Shown: positions 1-8,469, numbered from the stretch's first letter. The stretch: DNA of 64,000 nucleotides from Novosphingopyxis sp965218915 (GCF_965218915.1 NZ_OZ244708.1:434001-498000), one strand, 5' to 3'. Numbers and translations are program-made. The notes: generated by a model from the sequence alone, not told the origin.

Positions 1-247
1 GCGATTTGCCGCTCGCTAGGCGGCAGGAAAAGATCACCGGCTCGCCCGGCGCGCACAGATTGTCCTTGCCCGGCTGCGCTGGCGGTGTGGGGCTCGGGAT
101 TGAGGCCTCGACAGGCTTGGTCGGCTGCAGTGCGGGTGCCGCCGCTTCCGCCACCGGAGACTCGCCGCCATCGCTCGCCTCCGGCTCCGCTTGAGAGCAG
201 GCCGCAACCAAGAGCAACGACAGAACAGCGAGATCATGTTTCCTCAT
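1..247 (-). CDS. Putative lipoprotein, C-terminus cut by window edge
   Basis: Reading the minus strand from the ATG at 247 gives an open frame of 82 codons that runs off the left edge. The first 20 residues are MRKHDLAVLSLLLVAACSQA: a short basic start, a hydrophobic stretch, and a lipobox ending at Cys17, so the product is probably an acylated exported protein. A Glu/Ala/Pro-rich linker follows (about residues 20-60), then the start of a domain containing NLCAPGEPVIFSC, whose paired cysteines could form a disulfide outside the cytoplasm. It lies 71 bases beyond the end of glmU on the same strand. I do not recognise a function. The frame is supported by the signal and by unbroken reading, not by homology. 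Confidence 0.55.
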   Translation of the reverse strand, partial: MRKHDLAVLSLLLVAACSQAEPEASDGGESPVAEAAAPALQPTKPVEASIPSPTPPAQPGKDNLCAPGEPVIFSCRLASGKS

Positions 248-318
248 GTCGTTTTCGGTCGAGCCGGTCCATTGCCTATTTTCCTCGTGATGCTGCGCTG
301 TTATCTAGCAGAACAAAG

Positions 319-1671
319 CTATTTTCGCTCGTCTTTCTTCCTCCTCATCGCGCTGTTGAAGCGGTCGGCCCAGCCGGGCTTGACCAGCTGCTCGCCGCGC
401 ACGAGCCTGAGATCGCCGTCGCCGACGTCGCGGCTGACCGCGCTGCCCGCCGCCACGATCGCGCCGCGCCCGATGCTGATCGGGGCGACCAGCGCGCTGT
501 TCGAGCCGATGAACGCCCCCTCGCCGATCACGGTCCGGTGCTTGAACCAGCCGTCGTAATTGCAGGTGATCGTGCCTGCGCCGATATTGGCGCCCGCGCC
601 GACGTCGGTATCGCCCAGATAGGTGAGATGGCTGGCCTTGGCGCCGCGTCCCAGAACCGTCTGCTTCATCTCGACGAAATTGCCGACCTTGGCGCCCTCC
701 TCCATCACCGATCCGGGCCTGAGCCGCGCATAGGGGCCGACCGAGCAGCCCGCCTTGACATGCGCGCCCTCGAGATGACTGAAGGCATGGATGACGACGC
801 CGTCCTCCACCGTCACGCCAGGCCCGAACACGACATTCGGCGCGATCGTCACGTCGCGGCCGAGCTTCGTATCGTGCGCGAAGAACACCGTTTCGGGCGC
901 CTGCAGGCTCGCGCCCTCGGCCATGGCCCGTTCCCGCCGCAGCGCCTGCCAGTCGGCCTCCACGCGCGCCAGTTCCGCGCGGCTGTTGACCCCTGCCACC
1001 TCGCTGGCCGCCGTCTCGATCACCGCGCTCGCCTGGCCCGGCAGCATGACGATGTCGGGCAGATAATATTCGCCCGCTACGTTGTCGTTGCCGATCTGGT
1101 CCAGGAGCACGAACAGGTCGGTCGCGCGCGCCGCCATCAGCCCGCTGTTGCACAGCGTCGCCGCGCGCTCGGCCTCGCTCGCGTCTTTGTACTCGACCAT
1201 CGTCTCAATGATCCCGGTGCCGTCGGCGATCACCCGGCCATAGGCGGCGGGATCGTCCGGGCGGAAGCCGAGTACCACGCAGCGCGGATCGTCGCCGCGC
1301 CGCAGCCGCTCCACCATCCGCCGCATCGTCTCAGCGCTCACCAGCGGCACGTCGCCGTAGAGGATCAGCACGTCGCCCGAAAATCCCTTGAGCGCATCGT
1401 GCGCGCGGGCCACGGCATGGCCGGTGCCGAGCTGCTCGATCTGTTCGGCGATCGCGATATCGCGCCCGGCGAGGCTGGCCGCCACCTGCTCCTTGCGTGC
1501 GCCGACCACCACCACGGTGCGCTGGGCGCCCAGTTCGCCCAGCGTATCGATCAGATGGTGCAGCATCGGCTTGCCGGCGATGGGGTGGAGAACCTTGTGC
1601 AGATCGGACGCCATCCGCGTGCCCGATCCCGCGGCGAGGACGATGGCGGCAAGAGGGCGTGCGCTGTTCAT
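319..1671 (-). CDS. glmU: Bifunctional UDP-GlcNAc pyrophosphorylase / GlcN-1-P acetyltransferase
   Basis: GlmU makes UDP-N-acetylglucosamine in two steps: acetylation of glucosamine-1-phosphate by the C-terminal domain, then uridylylation by the N-terminal domain. The product feeds peptidoglycan and lipid A synthesis in the cytoplasm. The N-terminus carries the nucleotidyltransferase signature LAAGSGTRM (about residues 12-20). The second half is a run of hexapeptide repeats of the left-handed beta-helix type (GRDVTIAPNVVFGPGV, then VGNFVEMKQ, and GAGANIGAGTITCNYDG near the acetyltransferase site). The length of 450 residues is normal. The open frame extends 67 codons further upstream, but the ATG at 1671 starts exactly where the family begins. 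Family knowledge makes the assignment firm. Confidence 0.97.
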   Translation of the reverse strand: MNSARPLAAIVLAAGSGTRMASDLHKVLHPIAGKPMLHHLIDTLGELGAQRTVVVVGARKEQVAASLAGRDIAIAEQIEQLGTGHAVARAHDALKGFSGDVLILYGDVPLVSAETMRRMVERLRRGDDPRCVVLGFRPDDPAAYGRVIADGTGIIETMVEYKDASEAERAATLCNSGLMAARATDLFVLLDQIGNDNVAGEYYLPDIVMLPGQASAVIETAASEVAGVNSRAELARVEADWQALRRERAMAEGASLQAPETVFFAHDTKLGRDVTIAPNVVFGPGVTVEDGVVIHAFSHLEGAHVKAGCSVGPYARLRPGSVMEEGAKVGNFVEMKQTVLGRGAKASHLTYLGDTDVGAGANIGAGTITCNYDGWFKHRTVIGEGAFIGSNSALVAPISIGRGAIVAAGSAVSRDVGDGDLRLVRGEQLVKPGWADRFNSAMRRKKDERK

Positions 1672-1746
1672 CGGGTTCGCTTTCGTTCGCTTGGCGGCGC
1701 CTGCCCCCTGCCACGCCCCCCTTGCATAATCCAGTGGCTTGAAGCC

Positions 1747-1863
1747 ATGTCCGTTTCCATGACGGATTTTCCCGACGATCATGTGGGCATCGAGCTCGAT
1801 AGCAGGCCACTCGAGGCCGGCGACGCGTCCGCCCTCAAGCTCGCCGGAACGAGCCCGGCATGA
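1747..1863 (+). CDS. Possible 38-residue leader ORF before the enoyl-CoA hydratase gene
   Basis: An ATG at 1747 opens 38 codons (starting MSVSMTDFPDDHVGIELD) and ends in a TGA that overlaps the ATG of the next gene as ATGA, the usual sign of translational coupling. It is acidic, with no signal peptide or cysteines. The same frame is also open backwards through the antisense of glmU, which is common in GC-rich DNA and weakens the case. It may be only the chance end of an antisense frame. No known small protein is recognised. Confidence 0.2.
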   Translation: MSVSMTDFPDDHVGIELDSRPLEAGDASALKLAGTSPA

Positions 1864-2612
1864 GCATCGCACGCGCGGATGCGGGCGGCATCGCCACGAT
1901 CGCGATCGACCGGCCCTTGCGCAAGAATGCGCTGCGGCTGCAGGACTGGAAGGCGCTGACCGAATGCGCGGCGCGGGCCGATGCGGACGAGGCCGTGCGC
2001 GCGATCATCTTGACGGCCAAGAACCCGCAGCTGTTCTGTGCGGGCGCGGATATCGCCGATATCGCCGCGAATCATCAGGATGCCGCCTGGCGGACGGGCA
2101 ACTATGCGGCGGTGCGCGCGTGCAACCGCGCATTATGGGAAGCGGACAAGCCGGTGATCGCGGCGATCGGCGGCGATTGCATCGGCGGCGGTTGCGGCCT
2201 CGCGCTCGCCTGCGACCTGCGCATCGCCGCGCCGGGCGCGCGCTTCGGGGTCACCCCGGCCAGGCTCGGCATCGCCTATGCCCGCTTCGACACGTCGCTG
2301 CTGGTCGCCGCGGTGGGCGATGCGCAGGCGCGGCGCCTGCTGCTGACGGCAGCGCTGATCGACGCCGAGGAGGCGTATCGAATCGGGCTGATTCACGAAA
2401 TCGCCGCCGATCCGATGGCCCGCGCGCGGGCGTTTGCGATACAGATGATGGCGCTCTCGCCGCACAGCATCGCGGTCTCCAAGCGCCATTTGCGTGCGAT
2501 CGCCCGGGGGGTGGTCGACGACGATACGGAAAGCCGCGCGCTGTTCACAGAAAGCTTTGCGCGTGACGGGTTCAGCGAGCGCCTGGAGCGGTTTCTGAGC
2601 CGCAAGAACTAG
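1860..2612 (+). CDS. Enoyl-CoA hydratase/isomerase family protein lacking both usual catalytic Glu
   Basis: A crotonase-fold protein of 250 residues, a usual length. The oxyanion-hole segments are present: FCAGADI at 59-65 and GGGCGLALACDLRIA at about 109-123. In typical hydratases two glutamates activate water, one in a QPE motif after the second segment and one in the following helix. Here the matching stretches read VTPARLG (131-137) and RLLLTAALID (159-168), with no Glu at either place. It may therefore be an isomerase, a thioester hydrolase or another member of this superfamily rather than a true hydratase. The start is the ATG overlapping the end of a possible short upstream frame. No pathway neighbour is present. 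Confidence 0.85.
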   Translation: MSIARADAGGIATIAIDRPLRKNALRLQDWKALTECAARADADEAVRAIILTAKNPQLFCAGADIADIAANHQDAAWRTGNYAAVRACNRALWEADKPVIAAIGGDCIGGGCGLALACDLRIAAPGARFGVTPARLGIAYARFDTSLLVAAVGDAQARRLLLTAALIDAEEAYRIGLIHEIAADPMARARAFAIQMMALSPHSIAVSKRHLRAIARGVVDDDTESRALFTESFARDGFSERLERFLSRKN

Positions 2613-2715
2613 ATTGATCGGCAAGGGGCTTTCGCCGCCAGCCATTTTTTGCAAGAAGCGTTTTGTCGGCTCGCGATGTTGTTGTGGGTGCGTTTGCTCC
2701 AAGGGGGGAGTTACC

Positions 2716-4269
2716 ATGCGCGTTCTCGCATCTATCCTGTTTTTGTCCTGTGCCGTGGCGGGCCCCGCCCGCGCCGAATGGCGCGAGGCGTCGAGCGACC
2801 ATTTCGTCGTGGTGGCGGACGACAGCGAAAAGGACATCCGAGCGTTCACCGACCAGCTCGAGCGATACGATGCTGCTATGGGCAGGCTGTTCAGCAATCG
2901 TGAAGAGCAGCCGAGCCCGTCCAACCGCGTCGTTATCTATGTCGTCAACAATGACGGCGAAGTGCGTAAGCTGCTGGGCGACAAGTCTAGCAGGGTAGCC
3001 GGCTTTTACATTCCGCGCGCGGGCGGCTCGGTGGCGTTTGTGCCGCGGATCGAAAACCGGTCGCGCGAACTCGACGAATCGATGCTTATCCTGCTTCACG
3101 AATATGCGCATCACTTTCTGATTTCGAGCAGTGGCTTTCCCATGCCGCTTTGGATGTCTGAAGGCGCGGCGGAGTTTTTCGCCTCGGCCAAGTTCGAAAA
3201 AGACGGCGGCGTCAGTCTAGGCCGACCGGCGCAGCACCGCGCTTACGAGCTTTACAATGATGGCGGTATCGAAGTCGAGGACATCCTTACGGCGACGGAG
3301 AACGAACCCGACGGGAGCGGTTTTAGCGCCTTTTACGGCAAGAGCTGGCTGCTCTATCATTATCTGGTCTTTTCCGAAGAACGCGCGGGACAGCTGAAGA
3401 AATACGGCACCGCCCTGCGCGCCGGAAAAACTCTGCGCGAGGCGGCTGTCGAGGCGTTCGGTAATCTCGATCAGCTGGAGAAAGACCTCAATTCCTATCT
3501 GCGCCAGCGCCGCATGAGCGTGTTCAACATGGCCGGTACCAATCTGCAGACGGGGCCAATCGCCGTTCGCCCGCTCAGCGAAGGCGAGGCCGCCATGGTC
3601 CCCATCAAGCTGCAGTCCAAGCGCGGCGTCAACCGCGAGCAAGCGCTGGAGGTGCTGGTCGATGCCCGCAAGATTGCGGCGAAATATCCTGGCGAAGCGG
3701 CGGTGCAATCGGCGCTGGCCGAGGCCGAATTCGACGCCGGGAACGATGCGGAAGCGATCGCAGCTGCCAATGCGGCGCTGGGGATCGACGATCGTCAGGT
3801 CAATGCCTATGTGCAAAAAGGCTACGCGCTATTCGACGAGGCGGAGAGTGCGGACGACCGCGAGGCGGCCTATGCCGAGGCGATCAAGCCCTTCGTCGCG
3901 CTCAACAAGATCGAGAATAATAACCCGCTGCCGCTGCTCTATTTCTACCGCAGCTTTGTGGAGCAGGGCATCGAGCCCTCCAAGCTGGCGGTGCGTGGGC
4001 TGGGCCGCGCCGCGCAACTCGCGCCGTTCGATCTGGGCCTGCGCTTTATGTTGGCGATGCAGGATTTGCGCGACGGCGAGCGCGATTCGGCTCGCGCCAA
4101 TCTGATCCCCATCGCCTATGATCCCCATGGCGGGGCAGATGCCGATAGCGCGCGTGCCATTCTGGTTGGGCTGGACAAGGGCACGGACACTGACACGCTG
4201 ATTATGCAGATGGCGCTCGGACAGGTGACTGACGATCGAGGCAATGAAGGCCAAAGCGGCGGCGAGTAA
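2716..4269 (+). CDS. Exported gluzincin-type zinc peptidase with TPR-like C-terminus
   Basis: The frame is open from a TTG at 2614, but the ATG at 2716 follows a strong AAGGGGGGAG ribosome site and begins a clear signal peptide, MRVLASILFLSCAVAGPARA, cut after ARA at residue 20. A zinc site HEYAHH (128-133) and a following WMSEGAAEFF (147-156) fit the gluzincin pattern HExxH plus WxxEG, with His128, His132 and Glu149 as probable ligands. The C-terminal third is helical and Ala-rich with TPR-like spacing (around residues 310-480). The protein is 517 residues and likely periplasmic. The substrate is unknown; similar peptidase-plus-TPR proteins are common in sphingomonads and usually annotated hypothetical. 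It looks like a single-gene unit. Confidence 0.8.
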   Translation: MRVLASILFLSCAVAGPARAEWREASSDHFVVVADDSEKDIRAFTDQLERYDAAMGRLFSNREEQPSPSNRVVIYVVNNDGEVRKLLGDKSSRVAGFYIPRAGGSVAFVPRIENRSRELDESMLILLHEYAHHFLISSSGFPMPLWMSEGAAEFFASAKFEKDGGVSLGRPAQHRAYELYNDGGIEVEDILTATENEPDGSGFSAFYGKSWLLYHYLVFSEERAGQLKKYGTALRAGKTLREAAVEAFGNLDQLEKDLNSYLRQRRMSVFNMAGTNLQTGPIAVRPLSEGEAAMVPIKLQSKRGVNREQALEVLVDARKIAAKYPGEAAVQSALAEAEFDAGNDAEAIAAANAALGIDDRQVNAYVQKGYALFDEAESADDREAAYAEAIKPFVALNKIENNNPLPLLYFYRSFVEQGIEPSKLAVRGLGRAAQLAPFDLGLRFMLAMQDLRDGERDSARANLIPIAYDPHGGADADSARAILVGLDKGTDTDTLIMQMALGQVTDDRGNEGQSGGE

Positions 4270-4279
4270 GCGCCGCAGC

Positions 4280-5356
4280 TTACGCCGAGCGTTCTCGCCC
4301 CCGGCGCCACTTCGTCCACAGATGCCGCGCCAGCATGATCGGGGGCATGCGCAGCCAGTGGCCGCGAAGGGTGAAGGCGAAACGCAGCCAGCGCCGCGTC
4401 GGGCGTCCCCAGCCGTCGCGGGCCATTAGGCGTTTTTCGTACCAGGGGTCGAACGGCGACGGCTTGCCTTTCAGCTTTCCGTCGACCGGCGTGCCGTAAA
4501 TTCGTTCCGACAGGCGCAACGCGCGGCGGACGAAGGGCAGCAGTTGGTGGCGCCGGGCGCGCACGGCCAGCGCGTCCCAGAAATTCGGCGCGACGGCGAA
4601 TTCGCGCAACATCCGGTCGATGTCCCACAGGTTGCGCAGGCCCCCGTCCAGTTCTCCGTCGGCGAACAGATGCGCGATCGAATGCACCACCATATCGGCG
4701 GGCGAAAGCACGTGGAGGCCGTGCCAGCTGGAGAATTTGGCAAGCCGCACGCCTTTTTGCTCGGCATCGGGCTCGAGCGCGATGGCCGAGCCGAGCATCG
4801 CCTTGGCATCGGGCGTGGGCCGTGCGGTCCTGGGCAGGATGGTGTGGTGCACGTCGATCATCCGGTCCCGCGTCCGGTGGATCAGCGGCGGCAACTCGTG
4901 CATCCAGCGGCGATAATATTGATCGTCATAGGCGTTTTCCTTGACCCATTCCCAGCCCGCGCCAAGCAGCGCCGCCTCGACCTTTTCCAGATCATCCTCC
5001 GCCACCAGCAGATCGAGGTCGCCGATCGAGCGGCCGCGTCCCGCCGCCAGATCGGCCGCGACATAGGCGGTGCCCTTGAGCAGTACCGCCTTACCCTCAT
5101 AATCGGCCAGCGCGCGGCGGGCGCAATCGGCTTCCCACAAGGCGGCGCGGCGCTCCTGCTCGGCGGCACTGCGGGCATCGGCGAGCACAGCTGCGACCTC
5201 GTCCGGCACGCCGCGCCCGTCGAGCCGGTCGGCGAGCGCGCCGATCAGCCGTTCGGCGCGCGCGGCGGCGATCAGCCCGTTCCAGTGGCGCGCGCCGAAG
5301 CCGCTTGCGGCGCGTGGATCGCGCAATGTGTCGACGAGACGGCGCGCGGCGGTCAC
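4280..5356 (-). CDS. Nucleotidyltransferase-fold protein of the HPr-rel-A cassette
   Basis: A 358-residue protein resembling the 'uncharacterised nucleotidyltransferase' family. The nucleotidyltransferase core is visible as LLKG (92-95) followed by GRSIGDLDLLV (108-118), where Asp113 and Asp115 are the likely metal-binding pair. A later segment, IHRTRDRMIDVHHTILP, may give a third acidic residue. It is the last gene of a minus-strand operon and overlaps the kinase gene before it by four bases (ATGA). In related genomes this family occurs with an HprK-like kinase and a PqqD-like protein. The natural substrate is not known; transfer of a nucleotide to a peptide, protein or small molecule is inference only. 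Confidence 0.8.
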   Translation of the reverse strand: MTAARRLVDTLRDPRAASGFGARHWNGLIAAARAERLIGALADRLDGRGVPDEVAAVLADARSAAEQERRAALWEADCARRALADYEGKAVLLKGTAYVAADLAAGRGRSIGDLDLLVAEDDLEKVEAALLGAGWEWVKENAYDDQYYRRWMHELPPLIHRTRDRMIDVHHTILPRTARPTPDAKAMLGSAIALEPDAEQKGVRLAKFSSWHGLHVLSPADMVVHSIAHLFADGELDGGLRNLWDIDRMLREFAVAPNFWDALAVRARRHQLLPFVRRALRLSERIYGTPVDGKLKGKPSPFDPWYEKRLMARDGWGRPTRRWLRFAFTLRGHWLRMPPIMLARHLWTKWRRGRERSA

Positions 5357-6207
5357 GCCAGCTTATCCCACAGTTCCTCGATCAGCTCGGCACCCTCTTC
5401 CCCCCGCCGATAATCGATCGCGCGGGCCGGTACATTCTCGCAAAGGCGCGTCAGCGCGCGAAAGCCCGCCTCGCCCAGCGCGACATAATTGGTCGACGCC
5501 TGGGTGAGCCGCATGAACAATTCGCTCGGTGGCACATCGCGCACCGCCCGCGCCTCGCCGAAGCGCGGGAACAGGATCAGCCCGGGCGGCGCCGTTTCGG
5601 TCATGCGCCGAATCGCATCGAGCGGCGGCACGAGATGACGGATGTCGCCCTTGGGCGTGCCCCTGAGCCTCGGGCCGAGGCGGTTGTGGCTGACCCGTTG
5701 CTCGAGCGCGCCGACGCCTTCGTTCTTTAGGCTGACGAGGCGCGGAAAAGGGTGGATTGCGGCGTCTTCCAGGCCGACGAGCGCGAACTCGTCGCTCATG
5801 AAGCGCCAGCCGGTCTCGCCCAGCAGCGCGGCCATGGTCGATTTGCCCGAGCCCGACAACCCGGTCATCACCAGCGCGCGTCCGTCCTTTTCCGCCGCGC
5901 CGGCGTGGAGCAGCAGATGCCGCCGCCAGCCCAGCGCCAGTTGCAGGTTCATCCCCATTTCCGCCGCCAGCAGTCCTTGCGCGAGCGGCAGCGGCGCGGC
6001 GTCGGGCAGCATGAAATCGCCCGCGATCGCGACCGAGGGACGGACGAGCTTGCGCCAAGGCCTCGCCGGCTCCAGCCGCACGGTAAAATCGCTGTGGGGG
6101 GGCTTCGGATAGGCGGCATAGAGCCGCTCCAACTGCTCGATCGGCCCGCGCCAGGCCGAACCGATGCGAAAGGCCGCGGGGCCGACGCGGACGCGGAACT
6201 CATGCAC
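5353..6207 (-). CDS. HprK-related kinase A
   Basis: A 284-residue relative of HPr serine kinase/phosphorylase. The P-loop GLSGSGKST (116-124) and the following SDEF (138-141) match the HprK kinase core. The N-terminal HprK domain and the phosphorylase signature of true HprK are not evident. It overlaps the downstream nucleotidyltransferase gene by four bases and the upstream PqqD-like gene by eight, so the three are surely one transcript. This window does encode an HPr domain (in the nagF product), but there the partner is a sugar PTS. The known family name reflects its repeated association with a PqqD-like protein; the phosphoacceptor is undetermined. Confidence 0.88.
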   Translation of the reverse strand: MHEFRVRVGPAAFRIGSAWRGPIEQLERLYAAYPKPPHSDFTVRLEPARPWRKLVRPSVAIAGDFMLPDAAPLPLAQGLLAAEMGMNLQLALGWRRHLLLHAGAAEKDGRALVMTGLSGSGKSTMAALLGETGWRFMSDEFALVGLEDAAIHPFPRLVSLKNEGVGALEQRVSHNRLGPRLRGTPKGDIRHLVPPLDAIRRMTETAPPGLILFPRFGEARAVRDVPPSELFMRLTQASTNYVALGEAGFRALTRLCENVPARAIDYRRGEEGAELIEELWDKLA

Positions 6208-6493
6208 GCCCGCGCACCCGTTCGACCAGGCCTAGCGCCGCCAGCTCCTCCAGCCGCGCGCCGACCAGCGCGGCGGCGTCCTGGCGGACGAGCTCATATT
6301 GTTCGGCGAGCCGCGCGGCGAGCCCGGCGGCATCGATCGGCTCCTCGCCCATCGCCGCCATGAGTTCGGGCACCGGCTCCATGACGATGTGCGTCTGCCC
6401 CGAGCGCCGGTGGTAGACGAGCGTCACCGCATCGAGCGGCCGCCAGACCAGCTCTGCTTCGGGAACGCGGGTGTAGAGCGGCTCAGCTGGCAT
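6200..6493 (-). CDS. HPr-rel-A system PqqD-family peptide chaperone
   Basis: A 97-residue PqqD-like (RiPP recognition element-like) protein. It begins MPAEPLYTRVPEAELVWRPL, and the later SGQTHIVMEPVPELM and LEELAALGLVERV follow the PqqD pattern of a small beta region followed by winged-helix-like helices that bind a leader peptide. It overlaps the kinase gene by eight bases. In known RiPP systems PqqD-type domains deliver a precursor peptide to modifying enzymes, which suggests that the kinase and nucleotidyltransferase act on a peptide or protein. No obvious short precursor gene lies beside it; the upstream exported protein is the nearest candidate partner. Confidence 0.82.
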   Translation of the reverse strand: MPAEPLYTRVPEAELVWRPLDAVTLVYHRRSGQTHIVMEPVPELMAAMGEEPIDAAGLAARLAEQYELVRQDAAALVGARLEELAALGLVERVRGRA

Positions 6494-6560
6494 GAGGCGC
6501 CCCTTGTCCGCAGTGTAGCCTGCCTAGGCAAGCCCGAAAGAGCGAGCGAGCCGACTGCGA

Positions 6561-6986
6561 TCAGCGCGGCATCTGCAGCGAGGCGTAGCAGGTGAACCCG
6601 CTCTGCCCGGCCTGGAGACGCCGGATATAGTTCAGATAAGCCTGGTTCTGCTCGTAAGTCGCGCCGGGCAGGCTGCGTCCCTGCAGCGCGCGTTTGACCT
6701 CTTCGCCGGTATAATTGCGGCCCGGCGGCGCGAAGGAGCCGGGCGTATCGGGCGGCACGAGCCGTCCGTCGCCGGCGATATATTGTCCCGCCTGCGCGCG
6801 GTCGGGCACCGGGATCTCGCAATTCAGCACCGATCCGGTGGCCTGCGCGATCGCCGGGCGCACGCTGACGATGGTCGAGGCGGCGAACGCGCCGAGCATC
6901 AGCGCGTGGCGGCGATCGACCCCGCCACGGCCGGCGGACTCGCCGTCGTCGGCGGGGCCTTGTTCATGCTTGGGGGTATCGTTCAC
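6561..6986 (-). CDS. Twin-arginine signal protein leading the HPr-rel-A operon
   Basis: A 141-residue protein if begun at the GTG at 6986, which has a GGGAGAC ribosome site about eight bases upstream; an ATG at 7019 would add 11 residues and has a poorer upstream site. Residues 24-48 hold DRRHALMLGAFAAS and a hydrophobic stretch ending in PAIAQA, which resembles a Tat signal. The mature part is about 93 residues with only two cysteines (near LNCEIP and FTCYAS), both outside the signal, so a disulfide in the periplasm is possible. It is 67 bases upstream of the PqqD-like gene on the same strand. Function is unrecognised; being a target of the cassette is an inference from position. Confidence 0.7.
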   Translation of the reverse strand: MNDTPKHEQGPADDGESAGRGGVDRRHALMLGAFAASTIVSVRPAIAQATGSVLNCEIPVPDRAQAGQYIAGDGRLVPPDTPGSFAPPGRNYTGEEVKRALQGRSLPGATYEQNQAYLNYIRRLQAGQSGFTCYASLQMPR

Positions 6987-7147
6987 CAGATTTGTCTCCC
7001 AACGGCGCGGATCGGGCATAGCGGTGGCGCGCGGCGAAAGCGATAGCGCAGGCGCCAGGGCTTTCCTTACCGTCCGATCGCGGGACAGGGTGGGCCTGAA
7101 AACTTGCCAATATATTGACGGCGTCCGACCTGTTATGAAGCGCGGCC

Positions 7148-8422
7148 ATGAGCCGTTTTTCCCTTCTGCGCCTGGCCCTCGCCGCGCTGCTGCTGCTGAC
7201 CGGCGCGATCATGGCGGGCTATTCAACCGAGCTGGCCGAGCGTAGTTTCATCATGATCGTCTCCGGCATGATCGCCCTGTTCGTGGCGTCCGATCAGGGC
7301 GGCGGAAAGGCGCGTGCGCGGCCGCCGCGCCAAATACCCTCCGCGCCGGGGCGGATCACCCACCATCCCGATTTCCAGGCGTTCATCGATGCCTCGACCG
7401 ATCCGGTGTTGCTGGTCGAGGCGGCGCGGGTCACCAATGCCAACCGCGCCGCGCAGCGTCTGCTGGGCGAGAATGTGATCGGCGAGAACGTGCGCACCGC
7501 CGTGCGCCATGCCGGCGCCGCCGAGCGGCTCGCCGACGATGATGCGCAGCATGAGGGCCGCCCGCTGCGGCTCACCGGCATCGGCCTGCGCGACCAGAGC
7601 TGGGACATGCGCATCAGCCGCATCGGATCGGGCCAGAAGCTGGTCCAGCTGACCGACCGGACGTCGAGCCAGGCGGCCGAGAAGATGCGGGTCGATTTCG
7701 TGGCCAATGCCAGCCACGAGCTGATGACGCCGATCTCCTCGATCAAAGGCTTCATCGAGACGCTGAGCGAGCCCGATGCCGGCGGATCGGCGCCGACGCG
7801 CACGCGTTTCCTGGGGATCATGGCGGCCGAGACCGACCGGATGCAGGTGTTGGTGCGCGATCTGATGTCGCTGAGCCGGATCGAGGCGGAGAAATATCAG
7901 CCGGTCGAGACCAGTGTCGATCTGGCCGATATCGCCGTTAGCGTGGCGGGCGAGCTCGCCGCCGGGTCCAATCCACGCGGCCGCGACATCGTGCTCGATG
8001 GGCACGAGCGGCCGCTGACGGTGATGGGCGACACGAGCCAGCTGCGGCAATTGCTATACAATGTCCTTTCGAACGCGATGAAATATGGCCGGCAGGGCAC
8101 GCCGATCATGCTGTCGCTGGGGCTTTCGCGATCGGGCTCGATGGCGCGGCTGCGTGTTACCGACGAGGGGGAGGGCATCGCGCCCGAGCATATCCCGCGG
8201 CTGACCGAACGCTTCTACCGCGTCGATTCAGGGCGCAGCCGCCAGCTGGGCGGCACGGGGCTCGGCCTGTCGCTGGTCAAGCATATCGTCGATCGTCATC
8301 GCGGGCATCTCGAAATCGCCAGCGAGCAGGGCGAGGGCACCGCGATCAACGTGATGTTGCAGATCGCGCGCGCGGACGCCCATGCCGACCCCGAAACGGG
8401 CGCGAACGAAGGTCCCGGCTGA
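7148..8422 (+). CDS. phoR: Phosphate regulon sensor histidine kinase
   Basis: A 424-residue membrane kinase that senses phosphate limitation through the Pst transporter and phosphorylates PhoB. Two hydrophobic segments (about 5-24 and 33-48) anchor it, followed by a PAS-like region (about 75-170). The HisKA motif is NASHELMTP with phospho-acceptor His190. The ATPase N box is NVLSNAMKYG, the G1 box DEGEGI, and the G2 box GGTGLGLS. It is the first gene of a plus-strand block followed by pstS, pstC, pstA, pstB, phoU and phoB, which fixes its identity. Here phoR and phoB lie at opposite ends of the cluster rather than side by side. Confidence 0.95.
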   Translation: MSRFSLLRLALAALLLLTGAIMAGYSTELAERSFIMIVSGMIALFVASDQGGGKARARPPRQIPSAPGRITHHPDFQAFIDASTDPVLLVEAARVTNANRAAQRLLGENVIGENVRTAVRHAGAAERLADDDAQHEGRPLRLTGIGLRDQSWDMRISRIGSGQKLVQLTDRTSSQAAEKMRVDFVANASHELMTPISSIKGFIETLSEPDAGGSAPTRTRFLGIMAAETDRMQVLVRDLMSLSRIEAEKYQPVETSVDLADIAVSVAGELAAGSNPRGRDIVLDGHERPLTVMGDTSQLRQLLYNVLSNAMKYGRQGTPIMLSLGLSRSGSMARLRVTDEGEGIAPEHIPRLTERFYRVDSGRSRQLGGTGLGLSLVKHIVDRHRGHLEIASEQGEGTAINVMLQIARADAHADPETGANEGPG

Positions 8423-8469
8423 GACCTTGCTCTTCCGAGGCACGCAACGACAAGCGCCGTTGACCTAAA

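Noticed and set aside
85..1863. Long plus-strand frame of 592 codons opposite glmU
   Set aside because: It is the antisense shadow of glmU; its translation is low-complexity Arg/His/Ala-rich with no motif. Only its last 38 codons fall outside and are treated separately.
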